A stretch of DNA of 64,000 nucleotides from Topomyia yanbarensis (taxonomy: Eukaryota; Arthropoda; Insecta; Diptera; Culicidae), in contig NC_080672.1 in NCBI RefSeq assembly GCF_030247195.1, forward strand, positions 4,216,001 to 4,280,000, read 5' to 3'. Shown piece after piece: positions 33,767-47,541 of the stretch. Each line of letters starts with the position of its first letter. Within the stretch, counting starts at the first letter, position 1. Position numbers and translations under genes: made by a program. Under the pieces are notes generated by a model. The model made no database searches. It saw only the letters and a program-made list of their open reading frames with translations, and was not told the origin of the DNA.

Positions 33767-36700
33767 ATTAATTTGGCTGGTAACCTCCTATTAATATGCA
33801 ACCTTCAACATAGTTGTTCGTAACGAAATAAGCTACCCGGCCCTAAGTTTTGAGATATACAGAATTACAGTGAGATTTTTTATTGAATTTTGAAATTTTT
33901 ATAGAAATTTGAGAACTCTTGTGAGTGAACTAGATCTATCGGAAAATATTTGACATGTGGTATGTGAAGCAAATTACCAGTTGAATTAGCAGTGTTCCGA
34001 AAAAAGTTCAAACTTATTGCCGATCTAATGCACACCCATCTTTTCTGTCATTTTTCTGTTCAATACACAATTAGGACGATAGTTCCCACAAATAAAAATA
34101 ATAATGACGCACACTAAATCCACGTATGTAATCTAACAAGATAAAATCGATAGCTCATCGAGCTTACATTCATGAGATTCGAGATCTTCGACAAAGTGTA
34201 ATAAAAACATCGTAGCCTTTATTTGAGTTCACCATTTAATATTCAATCAATTCAATCACTATAACTGACATCTAGAATAACAACTATAACAAACATCTAG
34301 AATTTCACAAAATTGCAGCATCATGTGCTATGTCCAACTTAATTGAAGAGTTTAAATGATTATCTTTAATTACTAACATCATCAAAGGTTATGTAGACTT
34401 AATGTTAAGATAGGCCAAAATAAAAATTATTGCAAGCGTCCAACGGTAAACTATTCAAAAGTGATTAAGTGCAACTGTAGTAGAGGTATATGTTTCCATT
34501 GCGCAGATTTCAAAATTCCACATACTGCTGATTTCAAAATACAGAGTTACTGATGAAAATTGACTAAAAGCGGTTGATATTATTGCTTTGAGAACATATC
34601 AAGTAAATTTGAGAAAAATTCAATAGGAAAAATCCACTATACCGACTAGATGACTAGAAATATATTTCGGGTCATTTTCCAGTTAGAATGAACAATTTTG
34701 GATTCATCAAGAATTTTTTTTTGTTTCGTTATAACGTAACTCGATAAAAAGTAACGAAAAAAAAATTTGGGTTGTTTTATATCTAGATATTACTGTATAG
34801 AGTTTTTTTAGGATAATTTCTGATTCTGCCAATATATTATCGCAGATACTTCTTTTCCCGAAAAATAATTTCAACTACCAGGTTTTCGTAACAGTACAAA
34901 ATTATTAAACTTAATCATTTTTGAAAAATTGACAATTTACCACATTTCTGGCTACGACACTGAGTCAAATATTCACGATACAAGTTTCGAACAAGTTTAC
35001 ATCCCTCAATTACAGTTTATTACTGTGTCTCGGAAAAGTGATTACCTTTAATGACTTCATTCTTTAACGATTCGAATTTTACACAAACGTTAACGATATT
35101 TTTGTTTCTTGGTCATATTGTATACTAGTTAATTATTCAAGTATCCGCAACATCAATATTTGCGCACATTATTCATTCTCAAATTTCAACCAAGAAATTG
35201 TTCAGTGAAATCAAAAAATCGAGTTTACCACTGTTGAATTTTATTGTATGTTTCGTCTCCTTAATAAAGGAGAAAAAGAGTCACCGAAACTGTCGGTGAA
35301 CGAGACAACACGTCGTTTTTGATCATTTACCTAACTGGTTCAGCCGATAACATCCCTAAATTGAAATCCAAAAGCTTAACGCGGAAACAAGTATATTTCA
35401 AATATCGCTGAGACCTCAATATACAAACAGAGGCTGAGTTGAACAATCCAGAACACGGCCCGACAATACCATCAATCAAGCCCCTGTGGTTGGTTGTCGC
35501 TTTTTACTGTCGGCTTTCTGAAAGAGCAAATTTAACCCGGTTAGCTCGCCTGATTATATGAGTACCAGCCGCGTCAGCTTGATTGTTAGCTTTAATCTCT
35601 GCACACATACACACACATACACAAACACCTCGCGCACCCAATTGCATATCCCGCTAGGAACGTTTCCGCACAGTGCCACACAAAAGGTGCAATCTGCAAC
35701 ACAAAAGTCCATTTGTGCCAAGTGCCCAACATTCCCGTTCAGGCTGAGAATCGGCCCGACTGGAAGCGGTGTCCCGAAGCTCGAAAATACCCATCGTTGA
35801 GGGGACGGGGATGGGACGGAGTGTTTTAGGCCCGGTCCCCGTCTCAAGCGCCGCATTCACTGCTGTACCGTCTGCGCTCCAGGTCCAGACGTGACCGCCG
35901 TCGGCGCTGCTGCAAGAGTCGATATTTATGTACAAATACGGCAAAATCCGACACTCGATAGGAAGGCGCATTCGCAACTTGGTGCGGTGGGTCACATCAC
36001 TTCCTCCTGGGAGAATGGCAATACAAATGGGCAGACAACAGCTCGGTTTCCCGTCGGCGTTGCAGTTGATGGTACCTACAATTCTGCGTCGAACGAAAGT
36101 GCACGGGGAAAAAAAGGACAGGAACTCACTCGGTTCGGGAAAAAATGCTACGATGTGTCATTTACAAAGTAACCTAATAACAAGGCATAGCCAATTCCCC
36201 TGAACAGTGTTCAATGGAATTGACAGGAAAAGTCATTTCTCTGCAACAGTTTTAACAACTTTTGCACTTGCTCTAGTGCAATTGATCATTTATTAGTTTT
36301 TTGAACTAACAAGTCCGAACAATCTTCCCTCCTGTCACATTTTCACAATGCGCTTGACATATCCCGATCACCCCCAAAACACCAAAATTCAAAACATGCA
36401 CGGTAAACAACCTACCAGTAGGCACGGAAAATATCAGAGACAGACTGTATATCACGTTTTTATGTGTTATTATTGTTTTTCAATCAAATCGCTTAATACA
36501 TTTTATTTATTGCACTCAGCGTCGTTTTCACCTTTCTCCTGCCACGGTTGGTCTCTTTTTAGCAAGCCAAGTATGTTTTCCCCGGTTCATGGGTCTTTTT
36601 ATTATGATTCAACTTCTGGCAGCATAACCGGAGGAGAAATCACTGCAATTTATTCTACCCCAGTCCACCAATCCACGCCGCCCGTTCTTGAGTTGGGCGC

Positions 36701-37759
36701 TGAAAGGTGGCAAAATAGTCAGAAAATAATTTTCCCAAAAAAAAGAAAACATCCCACTCATACTCCTTGCTTTTTTTCCATGGCATAGTAGGCGAACCTT
36801 TCACGATTTAAATGTGTCTTTTAAATTTCACACCATCACCCACTGTTGGCCGTGCAAACGAACCTACCTTTCAACACTATTTTTATTGGGGGTTCATTGT
36901 TTTTTTCTCCGTTTCTTTGATGGACACTATTTCCACTACATTGGGCTTCAGGTTCTATAGGGTTCTTTGCCACCGTGTAGCTGCAGACTGCAGGACGGCT
37001 GGCAGGACGTGGGTAGACAATAAATGTTAAATATTTCGGGGGGCTGCTGCTGTTTTCCGACTCCTTTTGTACGTGGTTCGAAAAATGCTTCATATACGGA
37101 GTACGAGTAGAATTTTTTTTCCGATTCTATTGTGCCAAAGGGTTGGGGCTGACAACATAACAGCTCCCAAACGGGTGGAAACTATTCGGATGGTTCGAAT
37201 CAAACATCAAACATCACACTAATGTTTATAATGAGAAAATGAACAAAAAAACAGAAACCGTCAAACGACAATCGCACCTAGTGACACCAGGAAATATTTT
37301 TTTTCTGATGCATTCCTTTTTTTGTCAAACCAAACAGTAGGCGGCGTACAATGTTTGAAAGGTGTCTGCTTTTTTTCACCGTTCGCTGCAATCGCAATGA
37401 TCCTTGGATGTTGAAGCGTTCGCGACTTTGGTACACAATCGTTCCGCGATTTGTTATTTATAAATTAATCACCTAAATTGATATTTGATTATGAACATGT
37501 CTGAGCTAGGATGGCGGTTAAAATACAGGTAAAAATAGAGGAAAAGATCTGCTGATTAGTTTTTCTGTATATTCTGTATTGTTTGTTATGTGTTTGCATT
37601 GAATATAGAAAGAATATGCATTATCTTAACAAAAATGGCAGATGAAAAAAATTTCAATATTACAGATTTATGCCCAAGCTATCATTTTATTTTTTAATAT
37701 TGTAACTACAGATTGCACGCACCATTTCTTTCCAAATGGTTGAAGAAATAATTCATATC
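33767..37759. other. no gene recognised; GC-richer unique island at 35550-37100
   Basis: 33767-35500 is AT-rich and featureless. 35550-37100 has balanced composition, few simple repeats apart from (CACA) near 35606, and open frames of up to 146 codons (36348-36788 +) without recognisable domains. It could be single-copy regulatory or exonic DNA of a nearby gene; the sequence does not decide. Confidence 0.4.
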
Positions 37760-38560
37760 CTCCATTAATGTTACCACCATTTCGGGTTTAACTCACAGAC
37801 TCCGGGTTTAAGGTTTATCTCCAGAAATCGAATTTGTACGTCAACTTTTCCGGTCTGGATGAGACACCGGATAGATTTAACTCTTAAATGCGCTATGTTA
37901 TTTTAAAAACTACATTGCAAAAAACATCTCATGGTTACCGCACTAATGCATTAAAGCCGTGAGACAATTTTCACAAATTAAAAAAAATGGTTTGCTCCTT
38001 TAAGGATTAATCTTCTACCATTTTAATGTTAGGTATTATATTTAATTTTTATCTTTACATTATATTTAAAAAGTGTAGCAGATATTTTCACCACTGTTTG
38101 GATTCAGATTTATAGTACTCGACTGATTCTTCATTTGAAGGTGGCCAAACATTTCGTATTTTGCACGCAAACCAAGGAAAATGAAAAGCAAATCATTTTT
38201 ATAACAATTTCAACAAAAATGCTTAGCTTTTTACTTAAGTTGAAATTAAGCTTTCCACTCAAAATGGATTAGAAAAGTCAACTTCCTCTCATTTCATCAA
38301 ATCATTACATTGTAATCGTTGGCTGCTCCTACAGGAACCCTTAACCATTAACTAGCAAGGTTTATTCCCATCGATGAATCTAGGAAGATAAAGCAGTGTG
38401 CTTTACAGGTTGTAAAATATAGAATGATTCTCCCTCGGCTTATCCCCCCACAGCGAGAGTGGTTGGTGTTTTTTGGGTAATCTGTGGTTAGCTGAAAAAG
38501 CTAAATACTGAACCCATCGAAACCAACAAAACTGTTCTCGAATGCAAAAACAAACAAAAT
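37760..38560. mobile_element. diverged copy of the 9.2-kb hAT-like element
   Basis: Contains TTACCACCATTTCGGGTTTA, GACTCCGGGTTTA, and later CCCACAGCGAGAGTGGTTGG and CAAAACTGTTCTCGAATGC, collinear with the CTCCGGGTTTGAC, CCACAGCGAGAGTAGCTGG and CAACCGTTCTCAAACAT blocks at 9250-10030. Terminal repeats are not preserved. Confidence 0.55.
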
Positions 38561-41399
38561 TTACAAATAAATGTGAACGGTAGAGAATGTGACAAGCTCA
38601 CCATTATTGTGGATGTGTGGAAAATTTGGTGATTTTTCACCAAATACCAAATTGTTACTTTTACGGGTTACAACAGAAATGAAAAAGAGCATACTTGCCT
38701 CTTTTTAACTACAGTTGTGATTCGTTGGATGCGCATTTTTAACTGCACCGCTTTTTAGTTGAACTTCCGCTAGTTGGACCTCCAGTATCCAACTGTAAAG
38801 TACTGTAGATCATTTCTTTAATTTCCACTGACGAATCAAATGCATTAGTCGGATATAGGGTGTGATCCAACCAGCCTATCTTCTCTGTATTAGCAAAAAA
38901 TAGAAAGTGACGAAAGCGTTCCAAAAAAATTTAACAGCCTATTCAATTCGAATACCACTGTGTTAAGTGCGCTGAATTTACAGATAGGTCAGTAAAATAT
39001 CCACCTCAAAGTCTCACCAAACGATGGTTCATGGTTGAGGAAAGAGCCTGCAGAAGATATGAAAATAATCGGGTCAAACCGTACATTACCGTTGAACCAG
39101 AAAGCAAGAACAATATACTTAAACTTGTGTTTAACGCATCACGCTTATTCAAAAAATGGAACATAAGCGCCAATTGGCTCATCACCCACAAACCGCCGAA
39201 AACATGTATGAACCCAATGCACACACAAGCAGAAACATAAATTAATGGAACTCACAAGCAACACACACACACGTCGCACCGTGCAGTGTTAAACTCAGTC
39301 CAAAAAATATTGCAAATCAAAAAACATGCAAACCCCACACGTACCAACTGTGTACAAGTCAATGTCGCTACTTCCGAAACTCCATAGCAGAGGTAGACGT
39401 CGTGTATTTTCGGCAGTGCCGGCATCTCCTCGCACACAGTTAAATCGTGTAAAACCTGTTTCCCTGCTGTGTGCTCCCACCACACCGTGCGAACTGTACA
39501 CGAACGATAGTACAGTTCGGACAATACTGCCATGATGTTGTTCGTTTAATTTTCGAGCGACGAATGAATAAAATGGGCACCTCTATTTGTACACTACCCG
39601 TATGCGATTAAGTCACTTAGATGCGAGTGTTTGCATATTCCAACGTTGCCGAAAATCCATAGCATCTGGCGTTGACAATACAGTCAACATGTTGCGCATT
39701 TGGTAAGTGAGTATCGACTGATGCAAAACAAATCAAGCACACGTGACCTGTATAAATAACTTACCCGTATGTGATGAAACGTTTACATGCTGACGACACT
39801 GCCTGAAGTAGATTTGCAAATTTCGCATTTTCCTCGTCGTTTTCGAAGTATTTTCAAAAAATCCCTTTTTGCTTTATTTATAGTATTCGTGCATTTTGCG
39901 GAATTGAATATAAAGCCCGTGCGCATAATTCCGATCAGATAAGGCAAATGGAAAACTAAGAAAAATCTTCTGCAGAAATTTTTGGAACGGGACCCCAGCT
40001 TTGAAACGTTAGAATAATTCTACTTTAAAAGTCAGATGAAATATATCAGTTTGTAGGCAGATATAAGGTTGAGAAATCGAAGAAAAAGGGCAGTTCTTGT
40101 TGGATAGTTTTTTTCATGAGTTTAGTATGAACTGGATGATCTTTTTGCTTAGTACATCACACTAAGATCAAGCGACAAGAAAACTGTTGCTAAAACAGCA
40201 AATGAAATATCATTTTTTTTAAATTCAACTCTCTTGCACCTATAGTGGTGCAAATATACCTATAGTTGAATGTCCCAAAGTAAACCAATGGGATTTACAT
40301 CTATAGGAATCGAAGTTTACAGAACTGACACACAGGGATCTGTTCTTCATATGTACAACGCGTGATGTGAGAATTGAACACGGCTCCTTTGTCGTATTTT
40401 CGGGTTTGATATGAAGGAAAAGGTTTGGTCACCCACATTCTCACAATATTTAAAATCGGGTATCACTTTTTGTCACGCTTTCATCATGTCTACCTTGAAC
40501 GTTATCCGTACAATATTATGTAAATGATGAAGATGGCTTTTGTATGACTAAGCTGTGTTTGCCCTTGAATAAATATTTCACTTCACGAAAACAAGGGCGG
40601 AACGGGCAAAATTAAAATAAACGTCCACCCACTCTATTGTATCAAAGTGTGTTCACACTTTGCTGATAACACTTGTGCATCACTAAAAAGCGACCGCTAC
40701 CGCAAAAATGATAATTTTTCATGATAAATAGGTCATCAGATGCGGAATTATATGTTCTCTCTAAATTGCTATTGAAGCAAAAGACGCTTCTTTATAAAAA
40801 TGTTGAGTAATCTTCATATTTTTCATGAAAAAACGCAAAATTATGGCTATTTCCATATTATTGCCCCAAAGCCATTTTTTAACAAAAGAACACAACATAT
40901 CATACCGTTAGAAATGTCTAAATTCTTTCATTCCAGAGCAATTGAAGAATTCAAAATCGGTTAAAAATGACAGCGTAGCTAATTTTTTAGTGATGAAAGT
41001 ACCAAAATGCTATGAATCAATATTTTGAGAATGAATGAAATTTATCAAATGTGAATTAATTTACCATACCTACAACCTTTTCTATCTTTTTTTATTTTGT
41101 AGCACCGTGTAATCAGTTGAAAACATTTCAATCAGGCAATTCTAAACAACGAAAATAAAAAAACTCGACCCCTGTTTGCCCAATGAACAGTGGGCTACAG
41201 ATGGGATCTCGCGAAACCAAATTGTTAACACCTTGATTCCCCGTGAGACTTTGGATCTTTGTCAGAAATATGTAAGTTAGCTCTAATAAACAATATTATA
41301 CGCGAACTTTAACCCATATAGTGTAACGATTCTACATATTGTTTGGATGATACCCTGAACAGGTCGTTGGGCTCTTAAATCATACGATGTTTATTAAGG
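38561..41399. other. no gene recognised
   Basis: 39000-39800 has a balanced composition and several ORFs of about 70-90 codons on both strands without known domains. The rest is AT-rich. Confidence 0.35.
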
Positions 41400-44300
41400 A
41401 GGGCATAGAAAAAAAAATTAATTCTCAAAGCCCCCCCCCCTCCTCTCTCCCATATTGTGACAAATGTCAAAGTAAGCTCAGATGCCAAATTTCACATCAT
41501 TTGGACAATTCTAGACTGCCCACTTCGCTTGAAATTTTTGAAATTGGTGCTATGGAGGAAAATATATTAAATGCTATAACTTTTGAAGTTGCTACAGCAA
41601 AATTACAATTTATATCTCTTTTTAAAGCAAATAACCTTAATATTAGAATGGAGATATTCCTGTTCCTAGAAAAATACGGGAAAGTGAGGTACTGGGTCAT
41701 TTTGGCCCTAAAATACCCTATTTTTAAAATTTTTCTGCTCCGTGGTGGAAACCGTACATATTTTGCAGTTTTTCTAATGTGAAAAAATCTCAGAAATCGA
41801 ACGAAACCTTTTTGACCTTTGTCCGAATACGAGAAGTTGGGGTTATAGGGCTTTTTGTCATTCATATTAAATTTTATCATTTTCTCGTGCATATATCTCT
41901 ATTATTCTTCATTCAATTTTCATACATTGTACCTTGTTGAACGTGGAAAATCCTTTGGAACAAAATGGAAAAATAGATTCGTTACCGGTAAAATTCAGAA
42001 ATATTTACGAAATATTTATTTTATAATTAATATCAACAGACACAGTGTGGTCCTAATGATAATTTCTTAATCTATTTAAAAAGTCAAATTGTAATCTGCT
42101 ACGTGGAATGTGAAGATCGAACTCGGATGAAACTCTGTTGAAAGTCCGCTGCAAACCAATGATGGCACCGTTCACTCCATAGTTAGTCCGGCGAAGAGGT
42201 AATCGGAGGAATAAATTATTGCGAAGGGCGCGAGGGCGAACGTTCATGTTTATCGCACTGAGAAGCTCGGGGCAGTCAATTCGATCTTGCAAAATATCCG
42301 AAATCGTCATAGCACGGAATAGATCCCGTCGCACTTGCAATGTATCGAGTCCAATAAGCAAACCCCGGCTTTCATAACTTGGCAGCTGGTGAGGGTTGCT
42401 CCAAGGCAATCGACGAAGGGCAAACCGAACAAATCTGCGCTGTACTGCCTCAATTCGATGGACGCCGTTGAGATAATGAGGGTTCCACACAACTGAACAA
42501 TATTCCAGAGTTGATCGAACGAGTGAGCAGTAGAGAGATTTCAAGCAGTAAATATCTGAAAAGTGCTTAGATATTCTCATTATGAACCCCAAACAGCGTG
42601 ATGCCTTTGCGACAATATAGCTGATATGCTGTTTAAACGTCAGTTGTTCATCGAGAAAAACTCCGAGATCTTTGACGCAATTCGCTCTGTCAATTGTGGA
42701 TTCAGCTAGACAGTAATCGAATCGAATTGGCGTTTTTTTCCTCGAGAACGTAATGACCGTACATTTCTTGGGGTTTAGGGTCATTCGGTTGATCTCGCAC
42801 CATTCCGCAAAGGTTTCCAGTTGGCGTTGAAGGAAAGCTGCATCATGAGTATTCCGGATTCTATGGTATAACTTGAGGTCGTCGGCGAAAGACAACCGTG
42901 GTCCTTCTAAACAAAAGTTAACGTCGTTGAAATACAGAAGAAAAATCAATGGACCGAGATGGCTGCCTTGCGGAATACCAGATGAAGCACAGAACTCTTC
43001 GGATACACAATCACCTATCTTGACTGCTAGACGACGATCACTGAGATACGATTGCATCCAACGGAGAATATTAGTACCAAAGCCGAGTCTATCCAATTTT
43101 GCCACTGCAATAGCGTGATTTATTTTGTCAAAAGCAGCTGAAAGGTCCGTGTAGATAACGTCAGTTTGAAGGCCGTCCGACATAGCATCTGTAACATATG
43201 TTGTGAACGACAGAAGATTCGTAGATGTTGAACGTTTCGGCATAAATCCATGCTGAGTCTCGGAGATATACTGTTTGCAGTGGCTGGAGATGGGTTCCAA
43301 CACAGCCATTTCAAACAGCTTAGGAACTGCGCTTAGCGTTGTAATACCACGGTAGTTGTCAACTACCTTTTTATCACCTTTTTTGTGAACTGGAAACATG
43401 AAGGAGGATTTCCAGAGTTCGGGAAATACTCCGGTTGTTAGCGACAATTGAAACAGATGACAAAGAGGTTCAATTAGACCGGCAGAGCATTTTTTTAGAA
43501 TAATAGTTGGTATACCATCTGGGCCTGCCGAGGTTGAAGCCTTCATTTTCCTAACCGCCAGTTGTACCATATTATTGTCGATATTGATAGAGTTCAAAGA
43601 CTGGTATGATTGAGGTATATTGAGAGCCGCGCGTGAAGCCTGGGTCGGTGTCAACTTCTCGTTGGAGAAAACACTCGCGAACTTTTCAGAGAATAGTTGG
43701 CAGATCTCCTGTAAACTAGAGCTCATACGTCCTCCATAGCTCATCGTTGAAGGCAACCCGGATTCCTTTCTTTGCTCGTTTACATGCTTCCAGAATGTTT
43801 TAGGTTCGGACTTCAACTTACGTTGCACGTTTCGCAAGTAATCGGCATGGCAACGCTTCGATGTCTTTTTATAGACTTGGTTAACATGAACGTAGTGATG
43901 TCGCAGCACGTAGCCCCCAAACTTGGAGTACTTCTTCAGAGCGGCTCTTTTAGTCGCTTTTAACCGTCTCAGCTCGGCAGTGTGCCACGCTGGGTGCTTA
44001 GATTGAAGGCCACTTCTTTTGGGTACATAGCGATCGATAGCATAGCTCATAACATTGGAGAAGGTCTGCACTGCAACGTTGACATCATCATTGTCGAGAA
44101 TTTCAGTCCAGTGGATATTCGACAGGAAGTCAATAATGCTATTATAGTTGGCTTTTCTAAAATTATAGCTGACGGTGTCAGAAGCATTGCAGTCATGCTT
44201 CACTCGAATGGCTTCAAGCAATATATGCAGGGGAGGGTGGTGTCTAACAGTCTTTACCAGGGGGAACGGTGCTGCGGTAACTTTTGGCGCGTAGTCAGAT

Positions 44301-46222
44301 TTGCTCGAAAAACAGAGATCAAGGATTCTGTTGTTCTCGTTCACCACATTATTCGTTTGGCGCAGCAGATTTAGACTGTAGCAGTCAAGCAAACTGGTGA
44401 TACCAGCATGAAAAGATGACATTTCGGGATCAGCGAACATAAATCCGTCAGAAGCAGAGCGCCATTTTAATCCGGAGAAATTGAAATCACCAACAATCAG
44501 GATCTCATCAACGGGCTTGCTTGAGCGGAAATCCGTTCCAGTGACTCAGTATGTGAATCAATCAATGTCGAATCGCGAGTGCGATCCGGTGGAAGATAAA
44601 CCACGCAAAGATAAAGTGCGTAGCCAGCCAGTTTGATTCGCACCCACACCTGCTCGACACAGACCCCCAAAGTATCGTCAATCAGTTGCGCTTTCAATCG
44701 ACGATGGATAGCCACAAGTACCCCGCCGCCGGTAGCCTTGAGACTGTTGCGTGAGCTGCGATCAGTTCGGAAAACATCGTAGTTGGCACCAAATGCTTGC
44801 ACTGACAGAGTGCTATCGCTAAGCCACGTCTCTGTGAGGGCGATTATGTCGAAGCATTCATCTGAACTTGCTACCAGATAATCTTCGATTACTGAATTCA
44901 TACCACCGGCATTCTGGTAATATATTTGTAGGTTTGAATGCCGCGATTGATTGTCGTTGGTATCGATTTGGAAGACCCCTTCACCACTCCTGCACACAGG
45001 ACCGTGACGACTGGTGAACGCTGGCTGCAATGGCTCGACTGTGGCAGGGGGATCAAGGGCTTCCATAGTGCTAGCTGCAGTGCGTCCCAGGGTGCGATGA
45101 GTCATACCAGCATAGCATAGAGTGCTTAGTCCTTCTGTGATCGTTGTAGAGCCGAGTGTGCTGTGAAGAGACGAGCTCGTTACGATGGGATCCAAATTTT
45201 GTTTTTGACATTGAAGATTCACAGCGGCGGTAGAGTTGTGTTCATCAGCAGACTGTAAGTGAAATTTACATTGAGGGGGTGCAGCATCTTGTATTGCTTC
45301 GGAAGGACATATACCATTCTTGGCTTTACCTGACACAGAAGAAGTCGCCGATTCGCCAGGTAGACCTGAATCGCTCGCCGGGATACAAGAAGTTGGACAG
45401 ATGAGTTTATCCGGAACAGCAAATTATCTGACATATAGTCTCGATTTCACATTTTTATCATAAAATCGCACATATTAACTCCATTTAACAACAAAATTCT
45501 TATTTAATTTATTACTTATAGCGAAAAATACGCTTAGGAATAACATGAGAAAAGTTTCATACCTGGAAAAATAGGTGAAATTGAGGTATTAGGACATTTA
45601 ATGAAAAAAATGTGGTTTGTAGAGTTGATGTTAAAAAATTTGATATTTTTGGATTTTAACGCAAACGAATTTATTATTGTTGTATTCCTAAGAATTTTCC
45701 ACGTTCAACAAGGTACAATTTATTAAAATTGAATGAAGAATAATAGAGATATATGCACGAGAAAATGATAAAATTTAATATAAATGACAAAAGGCCCTAT
45801 AACCCCAACTTCTCGTATTCGGACAAAGGTCCAAAAGGTTCTGTTCGATTTCTGAAATTTTTTCACATTAGAAAAAACTGTTAAATATGTATGGCGTCAC
45901 GGAACAGAAAAATTTAAAAAATATAGTATTTTAGGGCCAAAATGACCCAGTATCTCACTTTCCCGTATTTTCTAGGAACAGGAATATCTTTATTCCAATA
46001 CTAAGGTTATTTCCTTTAAAAAGAGGTATAAATTGTAATTTTCTTGCTAGTTATAGCATTTAATATATTTTTCCTCCATATTTTTCCATAGTACCAATTT
46101 CAAAAGTTTCTAGCGAAGTGGGCGGGAAGCTAGAATTGTCCAAATGATGTGAAATTTGGCATCTGAGCTTACTTTGACATTCGTCTCAATATGAGAGGGA
46201 GGGGGGCCTTTGCGATGCCCTA
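41400..46222. mobile_element. foldback element with ~530-bp arms, containing a CR1-like retrotransposon
   Basis: The left arm (about 41400-41951) and right arm (about 45692-46222) are inverted, moderately diverged copies: outer ends AGGGCAT(A/C)G, then runs of C (left) or G (right), then CAAATGTCAAAGTAAGCTCA on the left and its near complement on the right, and inner ends at TTGAACGTGGAAAAT. The CR1-like element lies between them. Open frames on the arms (for example 41387-41782 + and 41892-41497 -) are repeat sequence. The outer target duplication is not clear. Confidence 0.8.
42053..45424 (-). pseudogene. CR1-like non-LTR retrotransposon ORF2, nearly intact, one frameshift
   Basis: Endonuclease-RT of about 1100 residues on the minus strand. 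Endonuclease (45336-44497): IYYQNAGGMN, LTETWL, GGGVLVAIHR, VVYLPPDR. A frameshift near 44520 moves the frame to EILIVGDFNFSGLKW and the 795-residue frame 44440-42053. In that frame: SAGPDGIP (304-311), FPVHKKGDK, YTDLSAAFDK (430-439), SGIPQGSHLGP (487-497), catalytic FADD (518-521), LGVFLDEQLTFKQHI and a C-terminal RTNYGVNGAI block. No RNase H, as in CR1. The endonuclease end reads HHPPL rather than DHxPL. It nicks target DNA and copies the element RNA there. ORF1 is absent, so the copy is 5'-truncated. Compared with the copy at 4.4-7.7 kb it is far better preserved and does not carry the hexamer tail. Confidence 0.92.
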
Positions 46223-46573
46223 ATGTAAGTGTTCGCGAGAAAAATTTAGTTCAGCGCATATGAAAATTGTTTATCTAAAACAAGATATAATATTTCCAAT
46301 GACATCAAAATTCCACGGACTACTGCTTGCAAGATACAAAGCAAGTAATTGAACTAAAAATAAGTTATTTTCAATTGTTTCAAAATATACTAAAACAAAA
46401 TTTACGATACAGTAATGACCCGTTTTTATCAATCAACCAAAAGAATTAGTTGAGAACAGAATTTAAAACAACCAGTGAACTATTCCAAGTTGTCTGGTTG
46501 CAGAAAAAATTAAACCTAATCAATGCAAAAATTTATTTTGCCAAACCTTCAACTAATCCAAACCGGCAACAAA

Positions 46574-46857
46574 TTCATACTATGTTGCGTTTCGGCTTCG
46601 CCTCATCAGAAACCGACACTAACTTATTGTCGGAATAGATTAGCGCCGGCTTGACGCAAATCCCTTAAAACTAAAACACACTATGTGTTTCAATCGAACG
46701 ACTGATCAAACGTGATGTCCCGTTCGAGCAGAAGTTCTGTTTATGCCGAAAGTGTTTTAGTTTTAAGGGATTTGCGTCAAGCCGGCGCTAATCTATTCCG
46801 GCAATAAGTTAGTGTCGGTTTCTGATGAGGCGAAGCTGAAACGCAACATAGTATGAA
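46574..46857. mobile_element. 284-bp hairpin MITE with ~106-bp arms
   Basis: Arms 46574-46680 and 46752-46857 are near-perfect reverse complements, outer end TTCATACTATGTTGCGTTTC, inner end AAAACTAAAACAC; loop about 70 bp. Contains CTTCGCCTCATCAG. No gene. Confidence 0.88.
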
Positions 46858-46913
46858 ATAAGGATTTGTGCCCTCCTGTACAAAGACTTACCAACTTTTA
46901 CCAACAAATTTTC

Positions 46914-46970
46914 ACCCTAGTGAGAAATTTTGGTTTTTACCAAATTTTCCTCCTTAGGGTGAATTATAGC
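46914..46970. repeat. small inverted repeat
   Basis: TTCACCCTA ... TTTTGGT followed by ACCAAAATTT-like sequence and TAGGGTGAA: arms of about 24 bp with a few mismatches. Could be a micro-MITE or a stem-forming site. Confidence 0.45.
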
Positions 46971-47541
46971 ATAAGGCAACAAATTGTTCCAAGTATCAGC
47001 GCGATCTGAATTGTAGCGGATAACCATTGTGAATAATGCGAGAGCTCTGTGCTTCGCGTGTGAAAACTTTTCAAGTAGAAAAATTATTATTTATTTCATT
47101 ATCGTCATGTGAATTTCTTCAAGATGCTTCCAACGAAAGCAGTAAAGTACAAAACGGTAATGTTTGAATATTACAACGTGTAATATCATATCAATTCGAG
47201 AATGCGTCTGCGTCTAAAGATAAATGAATTAAACGTATCAGTTTGTTGCCGGGTGGCATAGCACCGAACTTGCGGTCGTGAAGTGAATAAAGTAGAATGA
47301 AAGCTCCAATGAGTTAAATTTGCTAAAATGCAGGAAGCAGTTTTGTGATAAGTTGTATGACCTATAAGTGAATTTGATTTGTTTTGAATTTGTTTGTTAG
47401 TATAGGACATCAGTCTAGTCCACTGAAACGAGTACAGTAGTTACAATAGTTTTCAGTCACACGGTAAATCAGACGTAAACTCAATAACCCAATAAGAATT
47501 ATAACGTACCGTAATATCTGCTTTAGATCTACATATAAAGG

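Noticed and set aside
35554..36788. Host exons in the 35.5-37.1 kb island
   Set aside because: Frames are open but without recognisable domains or a consistent splice structure; left as an unassigned island.
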